NCBI GenBank assembly: GCA_014379905.1
Contig: JACMKX010000186.1
Location: forward strand, 1-64,000
Source: Ferruginibacter sp.
GTDB lineage: Bacteria; Bacteroidota; Bacteroidia; Chitinophagales; Chitinophagaceae
Length of the DNA: 64,000 bases
Direction of reading: 5' to 3'
Of the stretch, positions 52,264 to 60,954 are shown in pieces; within the stretch, counting starts at the first letter, position 1, and each line of letters starts with the position of its first letter. Both the position numbers and the translations under genes were made by a program. The notes beneath the pieces were generated by a model, which saw nothing but the letters and a program-made list of their open reading frames with translations, did not search any database and was not told the DNA's origin.

Positions 52264-53763
52264 TTATTCAATATTTTTAAATCCTATTTGCCCGCGGTCA
52301 TTATTTTTTCCGTAGGCTCCAATAATAATTTCATACCCTGAAACGCCTGTAGTGAAACCAAAATAACCATTGGTTTCTGCTGTATCATCATCAATTTTCG
52401 TTTTAAAAGTTACCGCGCTACCCGACGAATTATAAACGTACACAGCCCCTGAATTTAGTAGCCCCACTCCTGCATCTGACCTGTAGGCTCCCACTACGGT
52501 AAACAACTGGGTTCTTGACACGCATATGCCAAAATTGTCATTAGCCACCCCGTCATTGGCTGTAATCTTCTCCGGTAAGGTCCAGTTCTGGACACCAATG
52601 GGACTACGGTAAAAAAGGTATGCGCTTCCCTGCGAAGTGTTTGCGCCTATATCATCACCGCTGGCACCTACTGCCAAACCACTTCCCCAGGCAGATACAC
52701 TTACTCCAAAATAATCGTCTGCTTCGCCATCTGCTGCCAGTATTTTTTGGTGATAAGCCTGGGCGGTTGTCCAGCCCGCAGCATTGGTGAGTTCGTAAAA
52801 ACTGTATACACTTCCCTGGTCGGCATTTGCACCAATATCATCCAGGTATGCTCCGGCTATAACATAGGAACCACTCACACTTACGCTATTGCCAAAACGG
52901 TCGTCAACGCCACCATCGCTTGCGGTTAATTTGGCCCTGAAGGTCCAGCTTGATCCGCTGAGTGTGTAGATGTAGGCACTTCCCTGGTTTATATTCGCTC
53001 CTATATTGTCGCCGTATGCACCAACAATGATGGTGTTGCCGGAGATTGCTGCGCTGTGTCCAAAATAATCATCCGCAGCTCCATCCGCAGCGGTAAGTTT
53101 TGCCATTTGTGTCCAGCTGCTGCCTTCCCTGTTAAAAACGTACGCGCTGCCCTGGTTGGCATCTGCACCAACATCGTCACCCCAGGCGCCTACCAGGGCA
53201 TAGCTACCGCTGATAGCTACACTGGCTCCAAAATAATCATCGGCGGCACCATCTGAAGCTAACAGCGATGCCTGCTGTTGCCACACTCCGTTGTTCCTGA
53301 AAAAAATATAGGCTGCGCCACGGTTTTCAAATCCACCTCCCAGCACTCCCACTAATTTATTATAGGCGCCCACAATCGCATAATCATTGCTTATACTTAC
53401 TTTATAGGCAAAAAAATCGCCGGAACTCACATTAACCGGGGAGATCAGTTGCGCCGGGTTTTTATCCGCATTACTAAATAAAAAAGGCAGCCAGCTTATA
53501 CCATCAAACATGTAAATGGTTTTCTTATTAATGTCGTATACCAGTAATCCTGTAGCCGGGTCAGCAATTGCTTTTCTCTGCGCCGAGGTCATTGTGGTGA
53601 TCAGTGTTCCTTTATTGCTGCTGCTTATATCCAGTTGCGCACTGGCGTGTGGTGTACTGGTACCAATGCCTACCCCCTGCGAAAATGCGCTGTTAAAAAA
53701 AAATACCATCCCAATTAAAGCAATCATTTTTTGTTGCAGGCCCGCGGGTAAAAATTTTTTCAT
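52264..53763 (-). CDS. exported FG-GAP-type beta-propeller repeat protein
   Basis: The 499-aa protein has a signal peptide (ending SAFSQ) and opens with GVGIGTSTPHASAQLDISSSNKG, a conserved start of Bacteroidota exported proteins. From about 100 on, seven roughly 50-residue repeats occur: LLASDGAADDYFGASVAISGSYALVGAWGDDVGADANQGSAYVF and close variants, matching FG-GAP/integrin-like blades, so a seven-bladed propeller is expected. No sorting domain is visible. Adhesion or binding is the likely role. The DNA repeats are near-identical in places, which may allow recombination. Confidence 0.85.
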   Translation of the reverse strand: MKKFLPAGLQQKMIALIGMVFFFNSAFSQGVGIGTSTPHASAQLDISSSNKGTLITTMTSAQRKAIADPATGLLVYDINKKTIYMFDGISWLPFLFSNADKNPAQLISPVNVSSGDFFAYKVSISNDYAIVGAYNKLVGVLGGGFENRGAAYIFFRNNGVWQQQASLLASDGAADDYFGASVAISGSYALVGAWGDDVGADANQGSAYVFNREGSSWTQMAKLTAADGAADDYFGHSAAISGNTIIVGAYGDNIGANINQGSAYIYTLSGSSWTFRAKLTASDGGVDDRFGNSVSVSGSYVIAGAYLDDIGANADQGSVYSFYELTNAAGWTTAQAYHQKILAADGEADDYFGVSVSAWGSGLAVGASGDDIGANTSQGSAYLFYRSPIGVQNWTLPEKITANDGVANDNFGICVSRTQLFTVVGAYRSDAGVGLLNSGAVYVYNSSGSAVTFKTKIDDDTAETNGYFGFTTGVSGYEIIIGAYGKNNDRGQIGFKNIE

Positions 53764-53933
53764 AACAGGTTAGTTTAACTGATTGCTTATAAATTATAAA
53801 GTGCCAATGTCCCTGAAACGGGTAATTTTTTCACCTTAAATTATAATGAAATGATCAACATTATGCAACAGTTCTACTAACAGTAGAAATATTTCAACCA
53901 ATGGCTGGAACCAACCCGATATTTGAACGGGAA

Positions 53934-54665
53934 TTATTTAAATATAGTTTTACCGGCTGCAACAAGTGCTACAAAAGCATCTCTTTCGTTCCTGCTGATG
54001 GGCAGCTCCTGTTTACCTATCTTAACAATAAATCCTTCTATAGCATTAATGGCTGGAATGTAAACAATATAGGAACGGTGAATGCGGTAAAATTTTGTTG
54101 CGGGCAATTTTTCCAGTAGTCCCGAGAGCGTGTGGTAGGTAATAACAGCACTGTCTTTTAGTACGATCCTTACATATTCTTTAAGGGCTTCAATAAAAAG
54201 AATGTCGGTGAAAAAAATTTTGACCAGTCCCCCATCTGCTTTTACAAAGAAAAAATCGTCCTTTTCATTTTGCGATGCAGTGTTTCTTGTTTCGGGTACA
54301 ACGGGCCGAAGAAATTTCCAGGTTTTATCTACTGCCAGTAAAAAGCGTTCAAAAGCAATCGGCTTTAGCAGGTAATCTATTGCATTGGCTTCAAAGCCTT
54401 CCATAGCATATTCCCGGTAGGCGGTGGTAAATACAACGGACGGAGGATTGGTCATTGATTTTAACAACTGGAAACCTGATAGTCCCGGCATATTAATATC
54501 AAGAAAGATGAGTTCTACCGGCTGCATACTCAACGCTTGTATGGCTTCCTTCGCATTTTTATAATTGCCATTCAATACCAGGCGTTCGTCCTGGCCAATA
54601 AAAGCGGCGATAATGTCTCTAGCTATCGGTTCATCATCAATTATTGCACAGCTAATGGCCATCAT
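53934..54665 (-). CDS. LytTR response regulator
   Basis: The 243-aa protein has a receiver domain with acidic pocket IIDDEP, phospho-acceptor Asp56 in ELIFLDINMPGLSG and Lys in DYLLKP, followed by a LytTR DNA-binding domain (about 140-235) with FFVKADGGLVKIFFTDILFIEALKEYVRI and RIHRSYIVYIPAINAIEG. Its ATG overlaps the kinase gene stop by 4 nt (ATGA), so they are co-translated. It is the output of the sensor kinase next door. Target genes are unknown; the FG-GAP and beta-helix genes downstream are candidates. Confidence 0.94.
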   Translation of the reverse strand: MMAISCAIIDDEPIARDIIAAFIGQDERLVLNGNYKNAKEAIQALSMQPVELIFLDINMPGLSGFQLLKSMTNPPSVVFTTAYREYAMEGFEANAIDYLLKPIAFERFLLAVDKTWKFLRPVVPETRNTASQNEKDDFFFVKADGGLVKIFFTDILFIEALKEYVRIVLKDSAVITYHTLSGLLEKLPATKFYRIHRSYIVYIPAINAIEGFIVKIGKQELPISRNERDAFVALVAAGKTIFK

Positions 54666-55747
54666 GATAAATTCAGTTTTAATTGTACAACAAAAGAATT
54701 ATTTTCTTGCCGTAAATTCAAATCATATTTTCCTTCATAATGCAGCGACAGCATATTTTTAACTGCCGTGAGGCCTATTCCCGTTGATGCTGCTACCTGG
54801 CAAAAACTATTGCTTACTTCAAATAATAATACATTTTGGCCGATGTTCATTTTTACATTCATCCAGTTATCGTCGGCCTTCTCCTTCATGCCATGCTTGA
54901 ATGCATTTTCTACAAATTGCACCAGCAGCATAGGCAGTATAGTTTTATTCCCGGCTTCGCCCTCTGTGGTCATTTCAATAATGGTTGTCGTTTCGTACCT
55001 CAGTTTTTCCAGCGCAATATAGCTGGTCAAAAACCTGACCTCCTCTGCCAGTAATACTTTTGGTTTATTACAGTCTGTAATAACATATTCCATGATCACC
55101 GACAGCTGGCTAAGGGCACCCGGTAGTTTATTACTGTTGGCCGTAGCAAACCCGTAAAGATTATTGAGTGTATTAAAATAAAAATGCGGGCTCAGCTGCT
55201 GTTTTAGTAAATTAAGCTGCATCTCTTTATTGGCAAGTGCCAGCTGTATCCGCTGGTTTTGGGTATTGCGGTAATCAAAATAAAAGCTGAGCATATAAAA
55301 CGCCCCTAATTTTAGGGTATACTTGCCAATTTCTGCCCATGAACCCACAATAAAATGATCAAAACTTCTCACTGGAACATCCTCCGGCACCAGCCATTCT
55401 TTACCGGAATGGAACAGTGCGTACAAAAGGCCAATGCTAAAAAAATAATAGCCTACAAAAACAGGGATATTTAGCAGCACATTTGTCAACACCCGTTTTC
55501 GATAAAAACTGTTGAGACAATACCATAATAATGCTGTTAACCCTAAATGCAGCACGCAGTTAATAAGATAGAAACCTGCAGGCAATACACAATGCCTGCA
55601 GGTTAAGTAAATAATAGTGTAGTGAATTAGCAGGATTCCAATTTCCAGTGCTGCATATATGCCGAAGGAGCGCTTCCAAAATAGTTTTTTGGACACGGCT
55701 GTTTCGTTGGAAACTCCCTTATTTATAAACAACTCATTTGTATTCAT
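54662..55747 (-). CDS. LytS-type membrane sensor histidine kinase (intact)
   Basis: The 361-aa protein has about four membrane segments (about 28-160), then a His_kinase domain. The phospho-acceptor His188 sits in LKQQLSPHFYFNTLNNLYGFA. The ATP-binding N-box VQFVENAFKHGMKEKA and the glycine box STGIGLTAVKNMLSLHY are intact. It should phosphorylate the adjacent LytTR regulator. Its N-terminus overlaps the degenerate paralogue by 14 nt, so all three genes are one unit. Confidence 0.93.
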   Translation of the reverse strand: MNTNELFINKGVSNETAVSKKLFWKRSFGIYAALEIGILLIHYTIIYLTCRHCVLPAGFYLINCVLHLGLTALLWYCLNSFYRKRVLTNVLLNIPVFVGYYFFSIGLLYALFHSGKEWLVPEDVPVRSFDHFIVGSWAEIGKYTLKLGAFYMLSFYFDYRNTQNQRIQLALANKEMQLNLLKQQLSPHFYFNTLNNLYGFATANSNKLPGALSQLSVIMEYVITDCNKPKVLLAEEVRFLTSYIALEKLRYETTTIIEMTTEGEAGNKTILPMLLVQFVENAFKHGMKEKADDNWMNVKMNIGQNVLLFEVSNSFCQVAASTGIGLTAVKNMLSLHYEGKYDLNLRQENNSFVVQLKLNLS

Positions 55748-56792
55748 ACAATTTTATAAAAAGTAAAAGCCTGTGGTCTTTTATTTCAATGCTTCCCTGT
55801 TGCGGATACAATTCTCCTAAAATATTATCCAGCTCTTTTTGCAATGTTGCAAAGGATGTTTGCTGTTGCGTTTTCTGCAATGATGTTTGCACGCACATCT
55901 CGTTACCGGCAAAATCTATAGAGATCACTACCCGGTTAGTGCCAACATTTGCTGCAATAATGCTGTCGGCTATTTTATTGAGCAGCAGGGGGTAAATTTT
56001 CAACCTGCTGTAATCTCCGGTTATGTTTAACTCCATTGGAATAGTGCCTTCCTGTTGATTGAGCAGGTTTAGGTAGCTATGCATGAACCTGATCTCTTTA
56101 TCTACAGCAATTAGCTTTTCCCGTGTTTCGTAAATTACATATTCCATCACTTTTGCCAGTTGTAATATAGGCTGCGTGGCTTTCTCCGGCCGTTCATTTG
56201 CTATGCTACGCAGGTTCGCTATCGTTTTAAAATAAAATGAAGGATTAAGATGCCAGGTAAGCATCTTAAGCTGTAGGGCTTTGTTGGCAAGGGCGAGCTC
56301 CATTTTTTTTGTTTCTTCTACCTGGTAGTTATAAAAAAATGCCGCCATGTAAAACCAGAGCAAACGAAATGCATGTTTTATAAGCTGGTAATTTAAAAAA
56401 GCATACTCATCCCCTTTGTCAAGATTTGCCAGCTGCCTGTCTGCCAAAGGCCTGGTAATTTCCTGCACGGCATTGTACACTTCAGCAATAGCGTACTGTA
56501 CAGGGCCAAACCAACACCAGGTATACCCAATATAAAACAGCAGGTTAAGGATAAGCTGCGTCAGCGTGTTTTGTTTTAATGCCCGGGCGGCTACAAGCCA
56601 TATGGGCAAAATAAGCACGCATTGAAACACCCACATTACAAAATGATATTCAATTATGCTGATGCGGGCAACGCTAAAATTGTTAAGAATAAAAAAGAAC
56701 AATAATTGGATAACTGCTTCTGTTATTGCATAAAGTGCAAACACTTTGAGCCAGTAGCGGGTAAATTTTTTATTGTAAATAAAAACATTCAT
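55734..56792 (-). CDS. degenerate LytS-type membrane kinase paralogue (probable pseudokinase)
   Basis: The 352-aa protein has the same layout as the downstream kinase: about four membrane segments (about 15-155) and a linker LALANKALQLKMLTWHLNPSFYFKTIANL. Ser185 takes the place of the phospho-acceptor His. The N-box region reads PLLLNKIADSIIAANV, without the Glu-Asn of VENA, and no clear glycine box follows. The reading frame is intact with no internal stops, so the loss looks selected rather than decay. It may act as a regulatory partner of the active kinase. It is the first gene of the operon. Confidence 0.85.
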   Translation of the reverse strand: MNVFIYNKKFTRYWLKVFALYAITEAVIQLLFFFILNNFSVARISIIEYHFVMWVFQCVLILPIWLVAARALKQNTLTQLILNLLFYIGYTWCWFGPVQYAIAEVYNAVQEITRPLADRQLANLDKGDEYAFLNYQLIKHAFRLLWFYMAAFFYNYQVEETKKMELALANKALQLKMLTWHLNPSFYFKTIANLRSIANERPEKATQPILQLAKVMEYVIYETREKLIAVDKEIRFMHSYLNLLNQQEGTIPMELNITGDYSRLKIYPLLLNKIADSIIAANVGTNRVVISIDFAGNEMCVQTSLQKTQQQTSFATLQKELDNILGELYPQQGSIEIKDHRLLLFIKLYEYK

Positions 56793-56893
56793 CTGTTATT
56801 TAAAGATAACAAGATGTGCTGCTGTAAATGACTAAAACAAATAATTCAATCAACCGGCAGGTTAGCCGGGCCAAATGCCGTTTTCCTTCAATG

Positions 56894-56952
56894 AAATGAT
56901 AGCTGCTGAGTGAGTCACCGCAAGACGTTGACTCGCTCAGCAGTTATCATTT
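56894..56952 (-). terminator. long hairpin overlapping the patatin stop codon
   Basis: AAATGATAGCTGCTGAG... and its near reverse complement form a stem of about 25 bp with two mismatches and a loop of about 10 nt. The 5' arm (minus strand) contains the patatin TGA. No clear U-run follows, so it may be a 3' mRNA-stability element instead of, or as well as, a terminator. Confidence 0.6.
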
Positions 56953-58836
56953 CCTGCCTGCCTCTATTGCCTGCTTCCTGAACTCCTTAAATTTTTCCCA
57001 GTTAAACCCGTTTTTAAATGCTTCGCCAATGGCATCACCGGGCGCTACCTTTTTACTATCGTACATTTTTCCATCTACCCAATATACACCTCCCATAAAA
57101 AATGCTTTGGCTGCTTCGGCGCCGCGGTTAAATAATTCTATCTTGGTTTTCCTGGTCATACCGAAATCGAGCCAGTTAATTTTTTCCACATCAATATGCG
57201 CAATGGCTTTATCGTAAATGGTATTGCGTTTTAAAAAATCTTTGTCATAGTAATACCTGATGGTAGAAAATATATCACCTAAAAAACCCAGGAATTTTGT
57301 GTTGGCAGGCTTGTATTCATTTTCGGGTTTTACATGTGCTTCATCTTCCAGTTTAACGCCAAAGGTGGGTACCCTGGCAATTAATATTTGAGGGTTATGA
57401 AAAATATTGATCGGGAAATTGGAAAGTACGCCACCATCTACAAACCATATTTCTTTTTTTAAGGTATTTGTTTTGTCTTCGGCTGTTGATTTTTGGTGCC
57501 AGAGTTCACTTTCATCCTGCACTGCCTGTTCTACCTTAACTTTATGCGGCGAAAAAAAAACGGGGATCGACATACTGGCTCTCACAAATTCTGCGGGGTT
57601 TACGGCCAGGGGATCTTTCCAGTAGTCGCCTGCATTCAACGGAAATTCTGCTTTTGTTTGCAAGGTAATATCACTGGCCATAATCGACATAAATGGTTTT
57701 TCAAATTTCGCATTCCTGTCGGGGTCTCTTGCATCGGGCCTCACCTGAAGGCCGGCATTGTTGATCCGGTTTTCCATTACGGCTTCCAATTCGCTGTATG
57801 TTTGGGTGTTGTTCCTTTTCATAATATCCATCATCCACAACTGAAAAGTATCACCGGGGTTAATGCCATATCCTGCTCTTGAAAACCTTCCTTTAAAATA
57901 AAGAAAAGCCACAACAGTAAAAATGAGCCCTACTACCGATAAAGCACCTGCTGCATGAAAAATGATGCGGATAATATTCATAACTGCTTCCGGTGCATGG
58001 CCGATAAGGCCTATGGTAACAACGAAGTGAAAAACAAGGTGCAATACAAACGGTACCGAAAAGAAAAAGATAAAAAGCCACAATGCTTTACTGTACCATG
58101 ATTTTTCTTTTATTTCTTTCGGCGCATCCACTTTATCCTGCTTCAGCTGCTGTGCCACTAATTTTTTATTCTTCTGCACTTCTACCCACCACTGTATCAA
58201 TAGTACCACCGTACAACAACAACCTATTCCTACTAAAATGTCATGCACATCACTTTGTACAAAGCGCTGCATAAAATTAAACTGGTAAAGGCGCAGCATG
58301 CCCAGCGTAGTAGCGTATATCATTACCCCTGCCAGGCTGAAACTAATAAAATCAATCAGCGTGTTGTAGGTGTTTTTTTTGCCGATGAATATTTTAATCA
58401 GCCATTTGGCAAACCAATGACCGTCTACCAGTTTCCACAGATCGAAGCGAAGCATTTCATCGAGTATGATCTCCGACTGGTATTTGTATTGCTCCCTGCC
58501 GGCATCAGCCTTATAGTTTTTAGGATCTACCGAAGCCATCAGTAAAGTGTTGATAGCACCGGCACTGGTACCGGCAAGTTTTAAAAACCTAAATCCCAGT
58601 CTTTCCAACACATAGGTGTAACCTACCAATGCCACGCCCAATACGCCGCCGCCTTCCTGTACATAGTTTACATACTCGTATATTTTTCCATCCGCCTCCT
58701 CTTTATAAATATCCGAATAAATGGGCCTGCCATTGTTTTGGAAAGAAGTTTCAATTTCGCTGATAACGCTTTCTACATTTGTTTCGGTCAAAAATTCGTT
58801 GATGTTTGCAGTTGCTTCTGTATTACCTGTTTTCAT
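56947..58836 (-). CDS. patatin-like phospholipase with inserted membrane segments
   Basis: The 629-aa protein has the oxyanion region EGGGVLGVALVG (about 61-72), the nucleophile motif LAGTSAGAINTLLM (Ser91) and the catalytic Asp467 in WFVDGGVLSNFPIN. Unusually, about 375 residues separate Ser and Asp, because roughly 160-330 contains about four hydrophobic segments (IDFISFSLAGVMIYATTLG, DILVGIGCCCTVVLLIQWW, LWLFIFFFSVPFVLHLVFH, ALSVVGLIFTVVAFLYF). This would make a membrane-embedded lipase. Family enzymes hydrolyse phospholipids. There is no signal peptide. Confidence 0.9.
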   Translation of the reverse strand: MKTGNTEATANINEFLTETNVESVISEIETSFQNNGRPIYSDIYKEEADGKIYEYVNYVQEGGGVLGVALVGYTYVLERLGFRFLKLAGTSAGAINTLLMASVDPKNYKADAGREQYKYQSEIILDEMLRFDLWKLVDGHWFAKWLIKIFIGKKNTYNTLIDFISFSLAGVMIYATTLGMLRLYQFNFMQRFVQSDVHDILVGIGCCCTVVLLIQWWVEVQKNKKLVAQQLKQDKVDAPKEIKEKSWYSKALWLFIFFFSVPFVLHLVFHFVVTIGLIGHAPEAVMNIIRIIFHAAGALSVVGLIFTVVAFLYFKGRFSRAGYGINPGDTFQLWMMDIMKRNNTQTYSELEAVMENRINNAGLQVRPDARDPDRNAKFEKPFMSIMASDITLQTKAEFPLNAGDYWKDPLAVNPAEFVRASMSIPVFFSPHKVKVEQAVQDESELWHQKSTAEDKTNTLKKEIWFVDGGVLSNFPINIFHNPQILIARVPTFGVKLEDEAHVKPENEYKPANTKFLGFLGDIFSTIRYYYDKDFLKRNTIYDKAIAHIDVEKINWLDFGMTRKTKIELFNRGAEAAKAFFMGGVYWVDGKMYDSKKVAPGDAIGEAFKNGFNWEKFKEFRKQAIEAGRK

Positions 58837-59102
58837 TTAATGACGGTTGTAATGTTAACAATGAAGGGTGGTAGGGTAAACTGCTGTTTTAGTGCGGGGC
58901 AAAGGGCTGCTAAATATATAAAAATAAATTATAATTATACAGCCGCCTTGGGGAAAAATTATTATCCGGAGTTTTCCAGAAGTTTTGCTGATTAAGTGTA
59001 GCTATCTTTCCCGGGGGGAAGAGACCCAACAATATTTAATACCATCTTTGCTTTGGCAGGTTGTAAATATGCTGAGCGGGCAGTGAATTAAAAAATAATA
59101 AA
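58837..59102. other. divergent intergenic region
   Basis: This 266-nt gap lies between the divergent patatin and esterase genes. It must hold both promoters, but I saw no exact TAnnTTTG box in a convincing place, no hairpin and no small ORF worth naming. Confidence 0.4.
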
Positions 59103-59963
59103 ATGAAATTATTTCTCTCTGTACTTGTAGCTGTTTGTTTTTTTATAGCCTGTAAAACACCGGCGGGGTTTAACAGTAAGTTACCGCAAGCAAAAATAAA
59201 AGACATTGCTTACGGTAGTTTTGCCAGCAGCAAAATGGATGTGAGCCTTCCTCCCGGCCGCAATAGCAGCACCCCTTTTGTGATCGTCATTCACGGAGGT
59301 GCCTGGGTTATGGGCGATAAGGTTTGGGGCAGCCGTACGCAGGATAGCCTGCTGGCGCATGGCATTGCTTCGGCTAATATTAATTACCGCTTTGCAGATG
59401 ACAGCGCTACGCATTACCCGCAACTGCTGGCAGATATTGACAGCGCCATTCGTTTTTGTATAGCACATGCGGCAGAATGGAATACCCGTAAAAAAGATTT
59501 TGTTATCACCGGCGAAAGTGCGGGTGCGCACCTGGCGTTATTATACGCATATACTTATCCGCAAAAAATTAATGCTGTTATTGCTGCCTGCGCCCCTACT
59601 GATCTTACAGATACTGCTTTACTAAATTATTATGCAAAGCACGACGCCTCTCTTCTGCAATCTGTTGCTAAAATAGCGGGTGCCCACTATGACCCTGCAA
59701 AAAAATTGCCGGCCGCATTTGCCGCTGCCAGTCCGGTGGTCCATGTAAAGCCCTTGCCTACCTTAATTTTTCATGGAACCAACGATTGGGTGGTACCCTA
59801 TCAACAGGCAATAGCCCTGGAAAAAGCCTTGAAAGATAAAGGAATTATTCACCGTTTTATACCCATGAAAGATGCAGGGCATGACCTTGGATTTAATACG
59901 CCTGAAGGCAGGGCAATCATTTATAGGGAGATGATGAAATGGATTGCGGAATATGGGAAATGA
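59103..59963 (+). CDS. alpha/beta-hydrolase esterase lipoprotein
   Basis: The 286-aa protein has a lipobox FIAC (Cys17). The hydrolase motifs are VIHGGAWVMGDKVWG (oxyanion hole), ITGESAGAHLALLYA (Ser nucleophile), IFHGTNDWVVPYQQA (Asp) and DAGHDLGF (His). It belongs to the hormone-sensitive-lipase/BD-FAE-like group, related in motif to the esterase in the alginate locus. Substrate is unknown. It stands alone. Confidence 0.9.
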   Translation: MKLFLSVLVAVCFFIACKTPAGFNSKLPQAKIKDIAYGSFASSKMDVSLPPGRNSSTPFVIVIHGGAWVMGDKVWGSRTQDSLLAHGIASANINYRFADDSATHYPQLLADIDSAIRFCIAHAAEWNTRKKDFVITGESAGAHLALLYAYTYPQKINAVIAACAPTDLTDTALLNYYAKHDASLLQSVAKIAGAHYDPAKKLPAAFAAASPVVHVKPLPTLIFHGTNDWVVPYQQAIALEKALKDKGIIHRFIPMKDAGHDLGFNTPEGRAIIYREMMKWIAEYGK

Positions 59964-60335
59964 GTATGGGGTGCGAGGTTCGCAGGTAGAAAACCTTTGG
60001 GTGTTCGCAGATGTCCGCCTACAGACAGACAAGCCCTGGGTGTTTTCGAATCAAAGGAAAAAAATCTCTTTACAAACTACAAGCACCCATCATTGGAAAG
60101 TGTTCCACAACACCGGCTATTTGTGATTTGTAAATCTGCCCTGATTGTACAACGAATGATGAGGTACACTTAATCATCTGCACCTTATCAATTAAAATTA
60201 TTGCTCATAAACCAGGATGTAATACAGGTTGAACTAGACGGCAGCCAGTGATCCGCCAACAGGGGGAACACTGGCCTAAGAAAGGGGAAAAAGGATGCCA
60301 AAATACAATTGTTTATGCGTTCGTATAAGGCCTAG
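59964..60335. other. gene-free stretch
   Basis: This 372-nt gap lies between the convergent esterase and lipoprotein genes. The 60-codon track ORF at 59944-60126 has no recognisable features and overlaps the esterase end. I saw no strong terminator, tRNA or repeat. Confidence 0.5.
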
Positions 60336-60941
60336 TTATAAAAACCTTATAAAAATCCGGCTAGTCAGATACTGAGCATTCAGACTATCATATCGAATAA
60401 AATCTTTTAAATCATACTGCACTTTTTCAATCTTTTCTTTGTCTAAAAATTCTGTCCGGTAGTACACAGCTTTTAAAACAGTTGCATATTTTGCGTCGTT
60501 ATAAACGGTTGCCAACGTTAATGAGGAACCAGGCATAATTTTCACAAATGGCTTCACCCTGAACTGATTGAAAAAATAGGTCTGCTGAACAACACGGTCA
60601 ATACTGTCTGGCACTAACCCCTCAATCTTCCTGCTCGTGTAAAATTCGAAGGGAAAAATACTATCATACTTATAATAGTTAGTGGTGCCATATTGTGTTT
60701 TATGATGTGTTTCAAAATGCAAAGTGTCTTCGTTATTCGTGTAATCACCGTCGTATTGTTCAGGAACAAAAATAGCGCTGGCGGAGGTATTAATAATCTT
60801 AATATGAAAAGTATCCTCTTGTCTCAAACATATTAACCTCACGTCAGTGTCTTGTTTCAGACTGTATACACCGCTCTCATTTTTACATGAACATAGCAGG
60901 ACTACACTCACTATTATTCCTGTTAAAAAATTCTTTTTCAT
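60336..60941 (-). CDS. lipoprotein of unknown function, candidate immunity protein
   Basis: The 201-aa product has a lipoprotein signal peptide with LLCSC (Cys19). The mature part is beta-rich (VRLICLRQEDTFHIKIINTSASAIFVPEQYDGD, PFVKIMPGSSLTLATVYND). No named family is evident. It starts 13 nt after the stop of the RHS gene, in the place where immunity genes of polymorphic RHS toxins are normally found. A membrane-anchored immunity protein would fit a toxin acting in the periplasm, but this is inference. Confidence 0.7.
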   Translation of the reverse strand: MKKNFLTGIIVSVVLLCSCKNESGVYSLKQDTDVRLICLRQEDTFHIKIINTSASAIFVPEQYDGDYTNNEDTLHFETHHKTQYGTTNYYKYDSIFPFEFYTSRKIEGLVPDSIDRVVQQTYFFNQFRVKPFVKIMPGSSLTLATVYNDAKYATVLKAVYYRTEFLDKEKIEKVQYDLKDFIRYDSLNAQYLTSRIFIRFL

Positions 60942-60954
60942 AATTATTTATCGG

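Noticed and set aside
52264-53763. CRISPR-like regular repeats
   Set aside because: The periodicity is about 150 bp, in frame, and encodes FG-GAP blades; there are no short identical repeats with unique spacers.
59944-60126. 60-aa plus-strand ORF after the esterase gene
   Set aside because: It overlaps the esterase end and shows no domain, signal peptide or conserved pattern.
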